In this document: in pieces, positions 26,794 through 36,601 of the stretch | How the letters are laid out: each line of letters opens with the position of its first letter | How positions within the stretch are numbered: position 1 is the first letter of the stretch | NCBI RefSeq assembly: GCF_963664415.1 | Contig: NZ_OY761443.1 | Span: forward strand, 372,001 to 436,000 | DNA from: an uncultured Desulfobacter sp. | GTDB taxonomy: Bacteria > Desulfobacterota > Desulfobacteria > Desulfobacterales > Desulfobacteraceae | Direction: 5' to 3' | Length of the DNA: 64,000 nucleotides | Program-made: the position numbers and the translations under genes | The notes under the pieces: model-generated | Databases searched by the model: none | Told to the model about the DNA's origin: nothing | What the model saw: the letters and a program-made list of their open reading frames with translations, nothing else

Positions 26794-27420
26794 ATGAAAG
26801 ATGGACAATTCAAACGCCATTCAAAATACAGGGGCCAGGGGCCCAGCAGCTATTGGATGCAGGAACCAGGGCCTGTATTTGAAGCACTAAATATTTGCCC
26901 GGGCCAAAATATCTTGGACATGGGATGCGGAGCAGGAGACTATACCCTTCAAGCGGCCCGTTTGACAGGGCCTTTGGGCCAGGTAACGGCGATTGACAAC
27001 TGGCCGACGACGGTGGATGCGCTTAAGACGGCGGCAAAAGCCGCAGGCCTGTCCCAGATCCAATGCATGACAGCGGATATTACAAAACCGCCCCTGCCGA
27101 TCATGCAAAATGCCATGGATCTTTGCATGGCATTCACGGTGTTACATATTTTCGGAAATGAAAACCGAAAAAAAAGCCTATTTTTTGAGGCGGCAAGGGT
27201 TCTCAAATCCACTGGCCGGCTTGCCGTGATGGAGTGTAAAAAACAAGAGATGGCCTTTGGCCCGCCAATAGAGATGCGCCTTTCTCCTGAAGAGGTTGAA
27301 AGGTTGGCCGTGGAATGCGGATTCGTAAAAATCGGATACACAGACCTTGGATATAACTACCTTGCTATGTTTCGTCTTCCAGTCATTCAGGAGCATCCCA
27401 CCCATGTCATAAATGAATGA
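26794..27420 (+). CDS. class I SAM-dependent methyltransferase
   Basis: 208 residues from the first in-frame ATG. Motif I is ILDMGCGAGDYTLQAA, followed by VTAIDNWPTTVDAL, MDLCMAFTVLHIF and RVLKSTGRLAVME. A small ubiE-like fold; substrate unknown. In-frame TTG codons further upstream (26755) lack a ribosome site, and none is strong at 26794 either. Its 3' end overlaps the convergent DUF503 gene by 14 bases. Confidence 0.82.
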   Translation: MKDGQFKRHSKYRGQGPSSYWMQEPGPVFEALNICPGQNILDMGCGAGDYTLQAARLTGPLGQVTAIDNWPTTVDALKTAAKAAGLSQIQCMTADITKPPLPIMQNAMDLCMAFTVLHIFGNENRKKSLFFEAARVLKSTGRLAVMECKKQEMAFGPPIEMRLSPEEVERLAVECGFVKIGYTDLGYNYLAMFRLPVIQEHPTHVINE

Positions 27421-27694
27421 TTTCCATGTGGGTGTCGGCAATCATGGCAAGCCCAAGTTCGTCGGCCATATTAAACACTTTGTCCACTTTGGCGTTGATC
27501 GTCCTTGCATCGTTTCCCACCAGCGCGAATCCGATTTCAGCCCAGTCATGGCTGTCATTGAGCTCGGTTTCCGCCACGCTGATGTTAAACCGGTTCTGCA
27601 ATCTTGAAATCATTGATTTAACAATGGAACGTTTGGCTTTGAGAGAGTGAACGTCAAAAAGCCTAAGTTTGATCTGTCCAGTTCCAACAACCAT
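27407..27694 (-). CDS. DUF503 (YlxP-like) protein
   Basis: 95 residues from the ATG with AAGGGA upstream. Family features: LRLFDVHSLKAKRSIVKSMI near the N terminus, then LQNRFNISVAETELNDSHDW and IADTHMEIIHL. Members sit near ribosome-maturation genes elsewhere; the molecular function is not established. Confidence 0.85.
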   Translation of the reverse strand: MVVGTGQIKLRLFDVHSLKAKRSIVKSMISRLQNRFNISVAETELNDSHDWAEIGFALVGNDARTINAKVDKVFNMADELGLAMIADTHMEIIHL

Positions 27695-27848
27695 ATTAAA
27701 ATCCCTTTCGTTCATATTTGTTTTAGAAATAAAAATCTTCTTTCATTATGTTTTACAAGCGTTATTATGTAAAAGTAAAACATGCCATATTCTAAGTGAC
27801 CAGATACAAACAAAATCCAAGAAGATCTCTTTTTATGAAAGGATAAAT

Positions 27849-29231
27849 ATGACGTATGATGTAATTATCGTGGGCGGAGGCCCGGCAGGACTATTTGCAT
27901 CCTACTATTTAATGGAACATACCAACCTCAAGGTATTGCTCATTGAACGGGGAAGAGAACCCCGGAAACGCAAATGCCCCATAAGCAAAGTCCAGAAATG
28001 TGCCCAGTGCGACCCGTGCAATATCCTGTCCGGCATTGGCGGAGCAGGCCTGTACTCGGACGGAAAACTTAATTTTATTCCAAGACTTGGCAAAACCGAT
28101 CTTACCCAGTTTATGCCCATGCCCCAGGCCCAGGCCCTGATTGATGAAACCGAAAAAATTTTTACCCGCTTTAAGATGGATGCCCAGGTGTTTCCCATCA
28201 ATATGGATAAGGCAGGCCTCATCCGTAAAGAAGCCAAACGATTCGGCATTGATCTTCTGATTATCCGGCAAAAGCATCTGGGCAGCGACAATCTGCCGGG
28301 ATACATCACAGAAATGGCCGATTACATACAGTCCAAAGGCCTTGAGATACGCACTGGAGAGAATGTAATTGATGTTATTGAAAAAGACGGAATTATCCAG
28401 GGTGTGGAATCAGACAAGGGGACCTATCATGCCCACAACGTCATTCTGGCTCCGGGCCGCATAGGGGCCAACTGGGTATCATCCCTGGCACTTAAACACG
28501 GCATTGAGTTAAGCCAGCGAGGCATAGAAGTCGGTGTGCGGGTGGAAGTTCACAACGATATCATGGATGATCTGTGCAACGTGATCTATGACCCCACTTT
28601 TTTCATCCGCACCCACACCTATGACGACCTGACCCGTACGTTCTGCACCAACCAGGGCGGTTTTGTTGCCTTGGAAAATTACCAGGATTTTGTCTGCGTG
28701 AACGGCCATGCCTATTCAGATAAAAAATCGAACAATACCAATTTTGCTTTTCTGTCAAAGGTGGTGCTCACCGAACCGGTCACGGATAACCAGGCCTACG
28801 GGGAATCCATCGGGCGCCTGGCTAGCATCATCGGCGGGGGCAAACCCATTCTCCAGCGGTTCGGGGATTTGAAACGTGGTCGGCGATCTACCTGGAACCG
28901 TGTCCACAAAAGCTACATTGAACCGACCATGACCAATGTGGTGTGCGGAGACATTGCCATGGCGCTGCCCGAGCGGATACTGTCCAATCTGATCGAAGGG
29001 CTGGAGGCCTTAAACCTGGTGGTTCCCGGGGTATCCAATGATGAAACCCTGCTCTACGCGCCAGAGATTAAATTCTTTGCCACCCAGATTGAGACCACAG
29101 CGCACCTGGAGACCAAAATAAAGGGCATGTACGTGGCAGGGGACGGCCCGGGGGTGGCCGGCAACATCGTATCAGCAGCGGCCACCGGACTGATTCCAGC
29201 CAAAAAAATTATTGCGTCACACCAGGGGTAG
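27849..29231 (+). CDS. FAD-dependent dehydrogenase, COG2509 family
   Basis: 460 residues beginning MTYDVIIVGGGPAGLFASYY, a Rossmann FAD site. A Cys-rich segment (KCPISKVQKCAQCDPCN) and GGAGLYSDGKLNF follow; ILAPGRIGANW lies mid-protein, and the C terminus has MYVAGDGPGVAGNIVSAAAT, the second FAD contact. These uncharacterised flavoproteins are common in anaerobes. Start chosen at 27849 with GGATAAAT upstream; the longer open frame upstream is non-coding. The end overlaps queD convergently by 23 bases. Confidence 0.87.
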   Translation: MTYDVIIVGGGPAGLFASYYLMEHTNLKVLLIERGREPRKRKCPISKVQKCAQCDPCNILSGIGGAGLYSDGKLNFIPRLGKTDLTQFMPMPQAQALIDETEKIFTRFKMDAQVFPINMDKAGLIRKEAKRFGIDLLIIRQKHLGSDNLPGYITEMADYIQSKGLEIRTGENVIDVIEKDGIIQGVESDKGTYHAHNVILAPGRIGANWVSSLALKHGIELSQRGIEVGVRVEVHNDIMDDLCNVIYDPTFFIRTHTYDDLTRTFCTNQGGFVALENYQDFVCVNGHAYSDKKSNNTNFAFLSKVVLTEPVTDNQAYGESIGRLASIIGGGKPILQRFGDLKRGRRSTWNRVHKSYIEPTMTNVVCGDIAMALPERILSNLIEGLEALNLVVPGVSNDETLLYAPEIKFFATQIETTAHLETKIKGMYVAGDGPGVAGNIVSAAATGLIPAKKIIASHQG

Positions 29232-29607
29232 GATAATAAATCGCGCAGGCATCATCGGATTCCCAGGCCATGACCCTGGAGACCACGATTTTTTCATTTA
29301 CATTTTTATCCAGGTATGCCTGGACCTTATCTGCAATATAGACGGCAATACTTTCCGACGTGGGCTGGTTGTGTTCAAAGGCAGGCAGTTCGTTTAAAAA
29401 TTTGTGGTCCAGTTCTCCGTCCACAACAGAACGGACCGCCCGCTTGATATCCCCGAAATCAGCCAAAACTCCGGCGCCGTTCAATTGATCGCCCTTGACA
29501 TATACTTCCACCTGCCAGTTGTGTCCGTGCAGATTCTCACATTTGCGACCCACCATGGCAAGTTGGTGCGCCCCGGCAAACCGGGTTTTAACCTTGAGTT
29601 CAAACAT
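29209..29607 (-). CDS. queD: 6-carboxy-5,6,7,8-tetrahydropterin synthase (QueD)
   Basis: Converts dihydroneopterin triphosphate to 6-carboxytetrahydropterin in queuosine (7-deazaguanine) synthesis. The 132 residues carry zinc ligands His14 (FAGAHQL) and the HGH pair in KCENLHGHNWQVEVYVKGD, catalytic Cys in RKCENLHG, DFGDIKRAV and the Glu in AWESDDACAIYY. Standard length. No other que gene is nearby. Confidence 0.92.
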   Translation of the reverse strand: MFELKVKTRFAGAHQLAMVGRKCENLHGHNWQVEVYVKGDQLNGAGVLADFGDIKRAVRSVVDGELDHKFLNELPAFEHNQPTSESIAVYIADKVQAYLDKNVNEKIVVSRVMAWESDDACAIYYPTPGVTQ

Positions 29608-29634
29608 AGCCCCCCATCCGATTTTTTTTCTCTA

Positions 29635-30732
29635 TCACAGGTTCTTAAATAAATTTTTCAGCTTGTTTGATATTTTATTTGAATCGAGTCTGTCAAATTC
29701 TTCAAGCAGATCCTTTTGCTTCTGGCTCAGTTTGGTCGGCGTTTTAACAATGACCTTAATAATTTGATCCCCTCTGCGACCGCTTCTCAAAGAGGCAATT
29801 CCCTCCCCTTTAAACTGGAAAGAGTCCCCATACTGGGTGCCGGCGGGAATTGTCAAGTTCTTTTCCCCCACCAGTGTAGGTACCGAAATTTCAGCACCCA
29901 GGGCAGCCTGTATAAAAGAAATATCAATAGCGCAGATAATATTGGTTCGCTCACGCTGAAAAAACTTGTGGGGTTTGACATTAATGACCACGTAGAGATC
30001 GCCTGACGGGCCGTTGGGCGTACTGGAGGCCTCGCCTTCCCCGGTAAGACGCAGCTTTGACCCGACATCCACACCGGCAGGAATTTTTACCTGGACCTTG
30101 CGGTTGATCTCCATACGGCCGCCACCACGGCATTTGGGGCAGGGATTGGGAATAATGGATCCCCTGCCCTTGCAATAGGGACAGGTTGTCTTGACTTTAA
30201 AAAAGCCCTGACTCTGGATATACTGCCCCGTTCCCCGACAATGGGAACAGGTTTCGGCAGAAGAACCCGGGGCAGCACCGGTTCCGTTACACTCGTCACA
30301 GGTTTCCCGCTTGGGTATGGAAATAGTTTTTTCCGTGCCAAAGGCTGCCTCCATAAAATCGATAGTCATGTCATAACGCAGATCCGATCCCCGCCTGGCC
30401 CGGTTTCCGCCACGGCCGCCGCCAAAACCGAAAAAATCTTCAAAAATATCCCCGAAACTTGAAAAAATATCCTCAAATCCGCTGGGACCGGAATGCCCTG
30501 CACCTTCAAGTCCCTGGTGCCCGAACTGATCATAAATCTGGCGCTTGCTGTCATCATTCAAGACTTCATAGGCTTCAGACGCTTCCTTAAATTTATCTTC
30601 GGCCTCCTTATTATCCGGATTTTTATCCGGATGGTACTTGATGGCAAGCTTTCTGTATGCCTTTTTCAGTGTTGTTTTATCTGCATCCCGTTGGACCCCA
30701 AGGATTTCATAGTAATCTCGTTTTTCACTCAT
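29635..30732 (-). CDS. dnaJ: chaperone DnaJ
   Basis: 365 residues in the canonical order: J domain with HPD (KYHPDKNPDN), Gly/Phe-rich linker (FGGGRGGNRARRG), four CxxCxGxG zinc repeats (CDECNGTG, CSHCRGTG, CPYCKGRG, CPKCRGGG) and C-terminal substrate-binding domains. Co-chaperone of DnaK. No dnaK or grpE is adjacent. Confidence 0.96.
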   Translation of the reverse strand: MSEKRDYYEILGVQRDADKTTLKKAYRKLAIKYHPDKNPDNKEAEDKFKEASEAYEVLNDDSKRQIYDQFGHQGLEGAGHSGPSGFEDIFSSFGDIFEDFFGFGGGRGGNRARRGSDLRYDMTIDFMEAAFGTEKTISIPKRETCDECNGTGAAPGSSAETCSHCRGTGQYIQSQGFFKVKTTCPYCKGRGSIIPNPCPKCRGGGRMEINRKVQVKIPAGVDVGSKLRLTGEGEASSTPNGPSGDLYVVINVKPHKFFQRERTNIICAIDISFIQAALGAEISVPTLVGEKNLTIPAGTQYGDSFQFKGEGIASLRSGRRGDQIIKVIVKTPTKLSQKQKDLLEEFDRLDSNKISNKLKNLFKNL

Positions 30733-30856
30733 ATTAGTGCCCGATAGTGATTTAATTCATTTATAATTGTGTTTAATTCGGTTGTATGATAGTTTCCAAA
30801 CCTGTTTTGGCTAAAATAAATAACTTAAAATAACTCAGTTTCTAAAGTTGTCAACG

Positions 30857-31558
30857 ATGAACCAAGAACTGGATTTTGTCAAAGAAATGTTTGACAAAAT
30901 TGCACCTAAATATGATTTTTTAAACCGACTGCTCAGCATGCGACAGGATGTGTACTGGCGCAGGGAGATGGTCAAGGCGGCAAAACTTGAATCCGGTGCC
31001 GAAATATTAGATGCGGCCTGTGGGACCTGTGATGTCGGTCTTGAAGTCAGCCGCACGCTCAAGGGCCGGGCATCAATCACCGGACTGGATTTTTCCTTTG
31101 GCATGCTGGCCCTTGGCAGAAAAAAACTGAACTGCCCTGCAGGCCGGGCAATTGCCCTTGTCAATGGTGATGCCTTAACCCTGCCGATAAAAAACCAGCA
31201 GTTTGACGCAGGATTCATGGCCTTTGGCATCCGCAATATCATGAATAGAATCGGGGCCATGAAAGAATTTCACCGAACCTTGAAACCGGGCGGCAGAATC
31301 ATCATCCTGGAATTGACCACACCCCAAAAAGGAGTGATGCGTAAGCTTTACCTTTTATATTTTCAAAAAATATTGCCGTTAATCGGCTCCTTTTTTTCAA
31401 AACACGGTAATGCCTACGCGTATCTTCCTGAATCCGTATTAAAATTTCCCGATCCCGTATCCTTTGCAAGCCAGATGAAACGAGCAGGATTCAAGCAGAT
31501 TCGTTTCAAGGAGATGACCCTGGGTATTGTGACCCTATTTGTAGGCACAAAGCTGTAA
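30857..31558 (+). CDS. menG: demethylmenaquinone methyltransferase
   Basis: 233 residues from the ATG at 30857. UbiE/MenG signatures: FDKIAPKYDFLNRLLSMRQD, WRREMV, ILDAACGTCDVGLEV (motif I), FMAFGIRNI and GGRIIILELTTP. Methylates demethylmenaquinone; in an anaerobe without ubiquinone the menaquinone role is expected. Divergent from dnaJ. Confidence 0.92.
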   Translation: MNQELDFVKEMFDKIAPKYDFLNRLLSMRQDVYWRREMVKAAKLESGAEILDAACGTCDVGLEVSRTLKGRASITGLDFSFGMLALGRKKLNCPAGRAIALVNGDALTLPIKNQQFDAGFMAFGIRNIMNRIGAMKEFHRTLKPGGRIIILELTTPQKGVMRKLYLLYFQKILPLIGSFFSKHGNAYAYLPESVLKFPDPVSFASQMKRAGFKQIRFKEMTLGIVTLFVGTKL

Positions 31559-31645
31559 CATGCTATTATTACAGATCGTCTTGACAACAACCCCAGCATA
31601 CTTTATAAACGATCTTCAAAAATATTAAGATAAAAAATTTTAGAA

Positions 31646-32314
31646 ATGAAAAAATTTCTTATATATACCGTTGAAGGCCGGGTCTTTGTGACCGGTATTC
31701 TGCTGACTGTCTTCTTTTTTATTTTTGCTACTGTTGGCTTAGTTCAGGGCATGCCCAGTGCAAAGGTTGCTCTTGGCGCTTTCTTGACACATTGTGTGGG
31801 GAGCCGGGCCGGCGGCATCGGCCTATGCATATTGAACGGTTTTGACCCCATTACCACCATTGCCTTAAATTTCTATTTAGAAGGCCTGATTGTCTGCTAT
31901 ACATATGCAGTCTTTGTATTGAGCACAAGCGGTATATTCAAAGCCCCCTGGATTAACAAAGCTATGAGCAAGCTCAAGGAAAAGGCTGAAGAAAAAAAAG
32001 AAAAAATAGAACGCTGGGGCTGGATCGGAATATTTGCATTTGTCATGGCCCCCTTGCCAGTCACAGGCCCGGTGGTGGGAACCATCATCGGTTATATGCT
32101 TAGAATGCCTTTGTTCAGTAATTTCAGTGCAGCAGGACTTGGAACCCTTACAGCCATCGTAGCCTGGTGCTATGGATTTGATTTTCTTGAACACCGGTTT
32201 GCAATGCTTCAGTATGTTTTTGGTGCCATTTGTGTAATCATCATTATCCCCTACCTGAAGCCATTAAAAAAATTCATTGATTCCCTGCGTCATGAACATG
32301 AAAGTGATGATTAG
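31646..32314 (+). CDS. COG2426 'small multi-drug export' membrane protein
   Basis: 222 residues with about five or six helices, a charged cytosolic loop (MSKLKEKAEEKKEKIERWGW) and conserved FVMAPLPVTGPVVGTIIGYM in the middle. The family name comes from annotation tradition; transport has not been well demonstrated. Stand-alone gene. Confidence 0.75.
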   Translation: MKKFLIYTVEGRVFVTGILLTVFFFIFATVGLVQGMPSAKVALGAFLTHCVGSRAGGIGLCILNGFDPITTIALNFYLEGLIVCYTYAVFVLSTSGIFKAPWINKAMSKLKEKAEEKKEKIERWGWIGIFAFVMAPLPVTGPVVGTIIGYMLRMPLFSNFSAAGLGTLTAIVAWCYGFDFLEHRFAMLQYVFGAICVIIIIPYLKPLKKFIDSLRHEHESDD

Positions 32315-32508
32315 ATCTGTCTTCCGGAGGCTACGCCCTGCCCCTTTTTTAAACTATCATAAGTTAAAAAACTTTACATTTTCCACCTTGCCCTAAGCTT
32401 CCATCAAGTCGATTGCCCCGCGGATTGCAGATTTATACAAATTTGACAATCTTGGTGAACTAATACATACTTTGTGTATTTTCTAAACCAACTTAAGTCG
32501 ACAATGCT

Positions 32509-35277
32509 ATGAACACCGTTTTCACCCAAGTTAAAAATGCGTTGGGCAAACCCTATGACGATCTTCATTTTCTCTTGACTTGCTTTAAAGAAGTGTTGGA
32601 GGAAAATCATCAGCAAGCACTGGTTGATCTGCTTCCGTGGCTGAATTCGACAATTCCGCCAGAACCGGCCCTGACGAGTAATAAATACATCCATATGATG
32701 TCGATGTCTTTTCAGTTGTTAAACCTGGTGGAAGTAAACGGGGCGGTACAAAGTCGTCGTCAGAAAGAAGATGAGGATATGGCCCAGGTGAACGGCTTGT
32801 GGGCGAATCAGTTCCAATATTTGAAGTCCCAGGGGATCACCGAGGCCCAAATTCTAAAAGTATTGCCCAACATCCTGATCGAACCGGTTTTAACAGCACA
32901 TCCGACAGAAGCCAAACGCACAGTGGTGCTACAGGAATATCGTAAGCTCTATCTGTTGCTGGTTAAGCGTGAGAACCCAATTTACACCCGAATTGAACGA
33001 GCGGACATTCGACAGGAAATCAAACAGATTCTGCATCGCCTGTGGCATGTCGGAGAGATTTATATTGAAAAACCACGGTTGGCATCTGAACTGGACAATA
33101 TTCTGTACTATCTGACCCATGTTTTTCCCGGTGTCATCATGATTTTGGATAAACGCCTGCGTCAAGCCTGGGAAGAATCCGGATTTAATCCAACGGCGCT
33201 CAACAACTCGGATTTACTTCCGGTACTGTCGTTTGGAAACTGGGTTGGCGGAGACCGTGACGGCCACCCGCTGGTTACGCCGGAACTTACCAGAAAGACA
33301 GTTGAAAAGCTGCGTATTCATGCATTTTATATCATCAAAAATGAATTGAAAGCGTTGGCCCAAAAACTCAGTATTTATCACAATATCTCAGATGTTAGCC
33401 CCAATTTTGCTGAACGGATTAAAGAACTGCGTGAAGAAGTCGGCATGAATGCCGAAATTGAGATTAATGAACATGCCGAGGAGGTTTTCAAGGCTTATGT
33501 CCTTATCTTAATGCAAAAAATCCCCATTGATCTAAGCCGGGAATTCAATCTTGAATTAAAAGATAAACCGAATAGTTATACAAGTTCCATCGACTTGATT
33601 GCAGACTTAAGCTTACTGCACGACGAACTGAAGAAATGCGGGATCGGCGAGGTTGCCCATGTTGATGTTGGACGGATGAAGCGAATTTTAAAAATCTTTG
33701 GTTTCCATTTAGCAAAGTTGGATATTCGCCAGAACAGTGATTATCATCAAAAGGCTTTGACACAGTTGGTGACTGCATCACTTGGGGTAAACGTTGCCAG
33801 ACAGATAGAAGACTCCCAGGATGCCAGGCGAACTTTCTTAGATCAGGAACTGAAAATCAACCGCCCGTTTCTGGTGCACCATAAAAGCATCGATCAAGAA
33901 GGACAAAATGTAATTGGGGCTTTGCAGGTCGTCAGTGATCATGTTCAACGCTACAGCCCGAATGCGTTTGGAAAGCTGATTGTAAGTATGACCCGAAATA
34001 CAGAGGATCTGCTCACAGTCTACCTGTTCATGCGCGAAGTGGGTTTAATTGTAAAAAAAGACGATCAACTAGGGGCCATTCTTCCTGTTGTGCCGCTTTT
34101 TGAAACCATTGAAGACCTGAAGGCCAGTCCATCAATTATGGACGATTACCTGGGGCATCCGATTGTGAAAAATAGTTTGCAGATGCAATCGTGGAAAAAT
34201 CCCAATGTCGAATTGATTCAGGATGTGATGATCGGCTATTCCGACAGTAATAAAGACGGCGGTGTTCTGGCCAGCTCCTGGCTCTTACATCAGGCACAAA
34301 AAGAATTGACCAAAACAGGTCAAAAACACGGTGTAAAAATCCGTTTTTTCCACGGCACGGGTGGAAGTATCAGTCGGGGCGCGGGACCAAGTCATTGGTT
34401 CATCAAAACATTACCCTACGGATCAATAAATGGTAAGTTCCGTGTTACAGAACAAGGCGAAACCATTGAACGAAAATATGCCAATCAGGTGAATGCGGCA
34501 TATAACCTGGAGCTGATGATTTCGAGTGTCACGGCACAAACAGTACTGCACGAAAACACAAAAGAAACGCGCGAAGAAATAGACAGCTTGTTCCATCGGT
34601 TAGGAGATCGTGGGGCTTATCATTACCGGCAGCTGATTTCCGATCCTGATTTTATCACCTTTTTTTCCCAGGCAACACCCATTGATGTGATCGAATCGAG
34701 TAAAATTGGTTCCCGCCCGGCACGTCGTACCGGTAAGCGAAGCATGGACGATCTTCGGGCAATTCCCTGGGTGTTCAGTTGGTCGCAATCGCGCTTCAAG
34801 ATTACCAGTTGGTACGGTGTTGGTTCCACTTTGAATGAATTAAAAAATGAAAATCCGGAAGCGTACAAAAAATTGCTTCATTTTGTTGAATACAATCCTT
34901 TTGTACGTTTTGTGATGACCAATCTGGATAGCAGTCTGATAGCGACCGATGTACGTATTATGGGAAAATATGCTTCGCTGGTTGAATCGACTGAGATTCG
35001 CAACCGATTCATGGAAATGATTAAAAATGAGCTGGATTTAACTCGTCAAATGGTGGCGGATGTGCTGAAACGTCCGATCAACGAACGGCGCATTAATCAC
35101 TATTACTCAACTATACTCAGAGCTGAGGCGCTGAATAACCTGCACGATGCCCAGGTTGAGTTGCTGAAAAAATGGCGCAACGCCAAAAAGGTAAAATCGA
35201 AAGAAGAAGACCGTTATCTGTTTGCCCTTTTGCAGTGTGTAAATGCAATTGCCAACGCCCTCGGCGCAACAGGGTGA
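32509..35277 (+). CDS. ppc: phosphoenolpyruvate carboxylase
   Basis: Fixes bicarbonate onto PEP to form oxaloacetate, replenishing C4 acids. The 922 residues are full length. Active-site segments: VLTAHPTEAKR (catalytic His), SFGNWVGGDRDGHP, MIGYSDSNKDGG, FFHGTGGSISRGAGPSH (glycine loop, with Thr/Ala departures from the common GRGGxxxRGG), FRVTEQGE, and a C terminus NALGATG in place of the usual ...NTG. These departures also occur in divergent bacterial Ppc, so activity is expected. A 195-base gap precedes it. Confidence 0.94.
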   Translation: MNTVFTQVKNALGKPYDDLHFLLTCFKEVLEENHQQALVDLLPWLNSTIPPEPALTSNKYIHMMSMSFQLLNLVEVNGAVQSRRQKEDEDMAQVNGLWANQFQYLKSQGITEAQILKVLPNILIEPVLTAHPTEAKRTVVLQEYRKLYLLLVKRENPIYTRIERADIRQEIKQILHRLWHVGEIYIEKPRLASELDNILYYLTHVFPGVIMILDKRLRQAWEESGFNPTALNNSDLLPVLSFGNWVGGDRDGHPLVTPELTRKTVEKLRIHAFYIIKNELKALAQKLSIYHNISDVSPNFAERIKELREEVGMNAEIEINEHAEEVFKAYVLILMQKIPIDLSREFNLELKDKPNSYTSSIDLIADLSLLHDELKKCGIGEVAHVDVGRMKRILKIFGFHLAKLDIRQNSDYHQKALTQLVTASLGVNVARQIEDSQDARRTFLDQELKINRPFLVHHKSIDQEGQNVIGALQVVSDHVQRYSPNAFGKLIVSMTRNTEDLLTVYLFMREVGLIVKKDDQLGAILPVVPLFETIEDLKASPSIMDDYLGHPIVKNSLQMQSWKNPNVELIQDVMIGYSDSNKDGGVLASSWLLHQAQKELTKTGQKHGVKIRFFHGTGGSISRGAGPSHWFIKTLPYGSINGKFRVTEQGETIERKYANQVNAAYNLELMISSVTAQTVLHENTKETREEIDSLFHRLGDRGAYHYRQLISDPDFITFFSQATPIDVIESSKIGSRPARRTGKRSMDDLRAIPWVFSWSQSRFKITSWYGVGSTLNELKNENPEAYKKLLHFVEYNPFVRFVMTNLDSSLIATDVRIMGKYASLVESTEIRNRFMEMIKNELDLTRQMVADVLKRPINERRINHYYSTILRAEALNNLHDAQVELLKKWRNAKKVKSKEEDRYLFALLQCVNAIANALGATG

Positions 35278-35299
35278 TCCAGAAAAGAGATTTTAAATG

Positions 35300-35506
35300 T
35301 TACGCGATGATATCAATCACTGTACCTTTACCCGTGATTGTAGCAAGATCAGGAGACTGTTGAACTTCAGGGCTTTGGGTATTAAGAGATTGATTTGAAG
35401 TATTGGAGGGTTGTTGAAGAAGATTGAGCATAAGATTGGGCATTGCCATCGCTTTTTTCATAGCGTCGGTTGATGCGCCTGTATTAGTGGTCCCATTAAT
35501 ACTCAT
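35300..35506 (-). CDS. YjfB-family putative motility protein
   Basis: 68 residues, Met/Asn/Gln-rich, with AMAMPNLMLNLLQQPS and a C-terminal TGKGTVIDIIA. Matches the small YjfB family linked to motility regulons in other bacteria; the mechanism is unknown. Convergent with ppc. Confidence 0.65.
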   Translation of the reverse strand: MSINGTTNTGASTDAMKKAMAMPNLMLNLLQQPSNTSNQSLNTQSPEVQQSPDLATITGKGTVIDIIA

Positions 35507-35580
35507 AATACACCTTTAACGATCCTCTTTATTTGCCGTTTCATAAGAAAGTCTGGGCAAGTTACTCAGATCGTTCAAAC

Positions 35581-35640
35581 TTTGTTGTGGGCCGAGGCCT
35601 GGGTGTAGGTAGACCAAGGACGGCCCATGGCCGTTATATA
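35581..35640. repeat. dispersed palindromic repeat, copy R3
   Basis: TTTGTTGTGGGCCGAGGCCT, GGGTGTAGGTAGACCAAGGA, then CGGCCCATGGCCGTTATATA. The outer arms GGGCCG/CGGCCC and inner GGTnnnnGACC-like steps fold as a long hairpin. About 80% identical by eye to R4. Confidence 0.7.
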
Positions 35641-35770
35641 AATAAACTGTAAAAAAGATATCGGCAAATGTCCAGACAAACCTGAATGCAAATTTTTTGA
35701 ACACGCTCATTCAACACAAGAACCTGTTTGGAATGACAAAACGATGTGCTTTGCTGGCACCGGTGTAAAA

Positions 35771-36091
35771 ATGATGAACTATAATGATATTGTTAAAGCC
35801 AAAGAACTGTTGAACCTGCCTGAACGGGCAACAATGGAAAAAATTAAATCAAACTACAGAAAACTGATTATGCAGTGGCATCCGGATAAATGCACTGGCA
35901 ATAATGAAAAATGCACTGAAATGACAAAAAAGCTGACCGCTGCATATCAAACAATTCGTCAGTACTGCAATCAATATAAATATTCTTTTACACAAGAAGA
36001 GCTCAAACAATATTTATCAGCTGAAGAGTGGTGGTTTGACAGGTTTGGTCATGATCCTTTATGGGGAAATACCAAAAAGCCAAAAATATAG
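35771..36091 (+). CDS. small J-domain protein
   Basis: 106 residues from MMNYNDIV. A J domain with KLIMQWHPDKCTGNN (HPD) fills the first 65 residues, followed by a short acidic/aromatic tail (AEEWWFDRFGHDPLWGN). It has no zinc or C-terminal chaperone domains, so it is a type III J protein that would recruit DnaK to an unknown client. 16 bases before a DUF6122 gene. Confidence 0.82.
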   Translation: MMNYNDIVKAKELLNLPERATMEKIKSNYRKLIMQWHPDKCTGNNEKCTEMTKKLTAAYQTIRQYCNQYKYSFTQEELKQYLSAEEWWFDRFGHDPLWGNTKKPKI

Positions 36092-36107
36092 TTAAGGTAA
36101 CAATAGA

Positions 36108-36446
36108 ATGCTGCATGCTTTACAACAGATAACTCATTACAGCTTACATTTGGCTTTTCCTGGACTGATTGCCTGGGTATTTTTTAGAGATGATTGGAAA
36201 AAAGCATGGCTATTAATGCTTGCGACGATGCTTGTAGATTTAGACCATTTATTGGCTGACCCGATATTTGATCCCACGAGATGTGGAATAGGGTTTCATC
36301 CTCTGCATTCTTACTATGCAATTGCTGTTTATTTTCTACTCTTTTTCTTTTCCAGGACAAAAACAATCAAAATATTGTCGGTTGGATTACTTTTCCATAT
36401 GTTCACGGATTACCAAGATTGTCTTTGGATGAAATTAAAAATTTAG
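36108..36446 (+). CDS. DUF6122 membrane protein
   Basis: 112 residues with three to four helices and conserved polar signatures MLVDLDHLLADPIFDPTRCG, IGFHPLHSYYAIAVYF and HMFTDYQDC. The Asp/His pattern resembles small membrane-bound hydrolase-like (YdjM/LexA-induced type) proteins; activity is unknown. Confidence 0.75.
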   Translation: MLHALQQITHYSLHLAFPGLIAWVFFRDDWKKAWLLMLATMLVDLDHLLADPIFDPTRCGIGFHPLHSYYAIAVYFLLFFFSRTKTIKILSVGLLFHMFTDYQDCLWMKLKI

Positions 36447-36601
36447 ACAGACGCAACAGGTATTGATTATGCGTTCCTGAAAGATACAGGGATTGTTGCA
36501 ATTAAGGCAAACAAAAAAAATTAATTCTTGTCGTTAACAGAAGTGTTTACTATAAACACGTCCGATTAAACAATGTTGAGAACAGAACAGAGAGGTTTTC
36601 C

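Noticed and set aside
35516..35710. 64-residue minus-strand open frame
   Set aside because: Its middle is the dispersed palindromic repeat R3 translated by chance.
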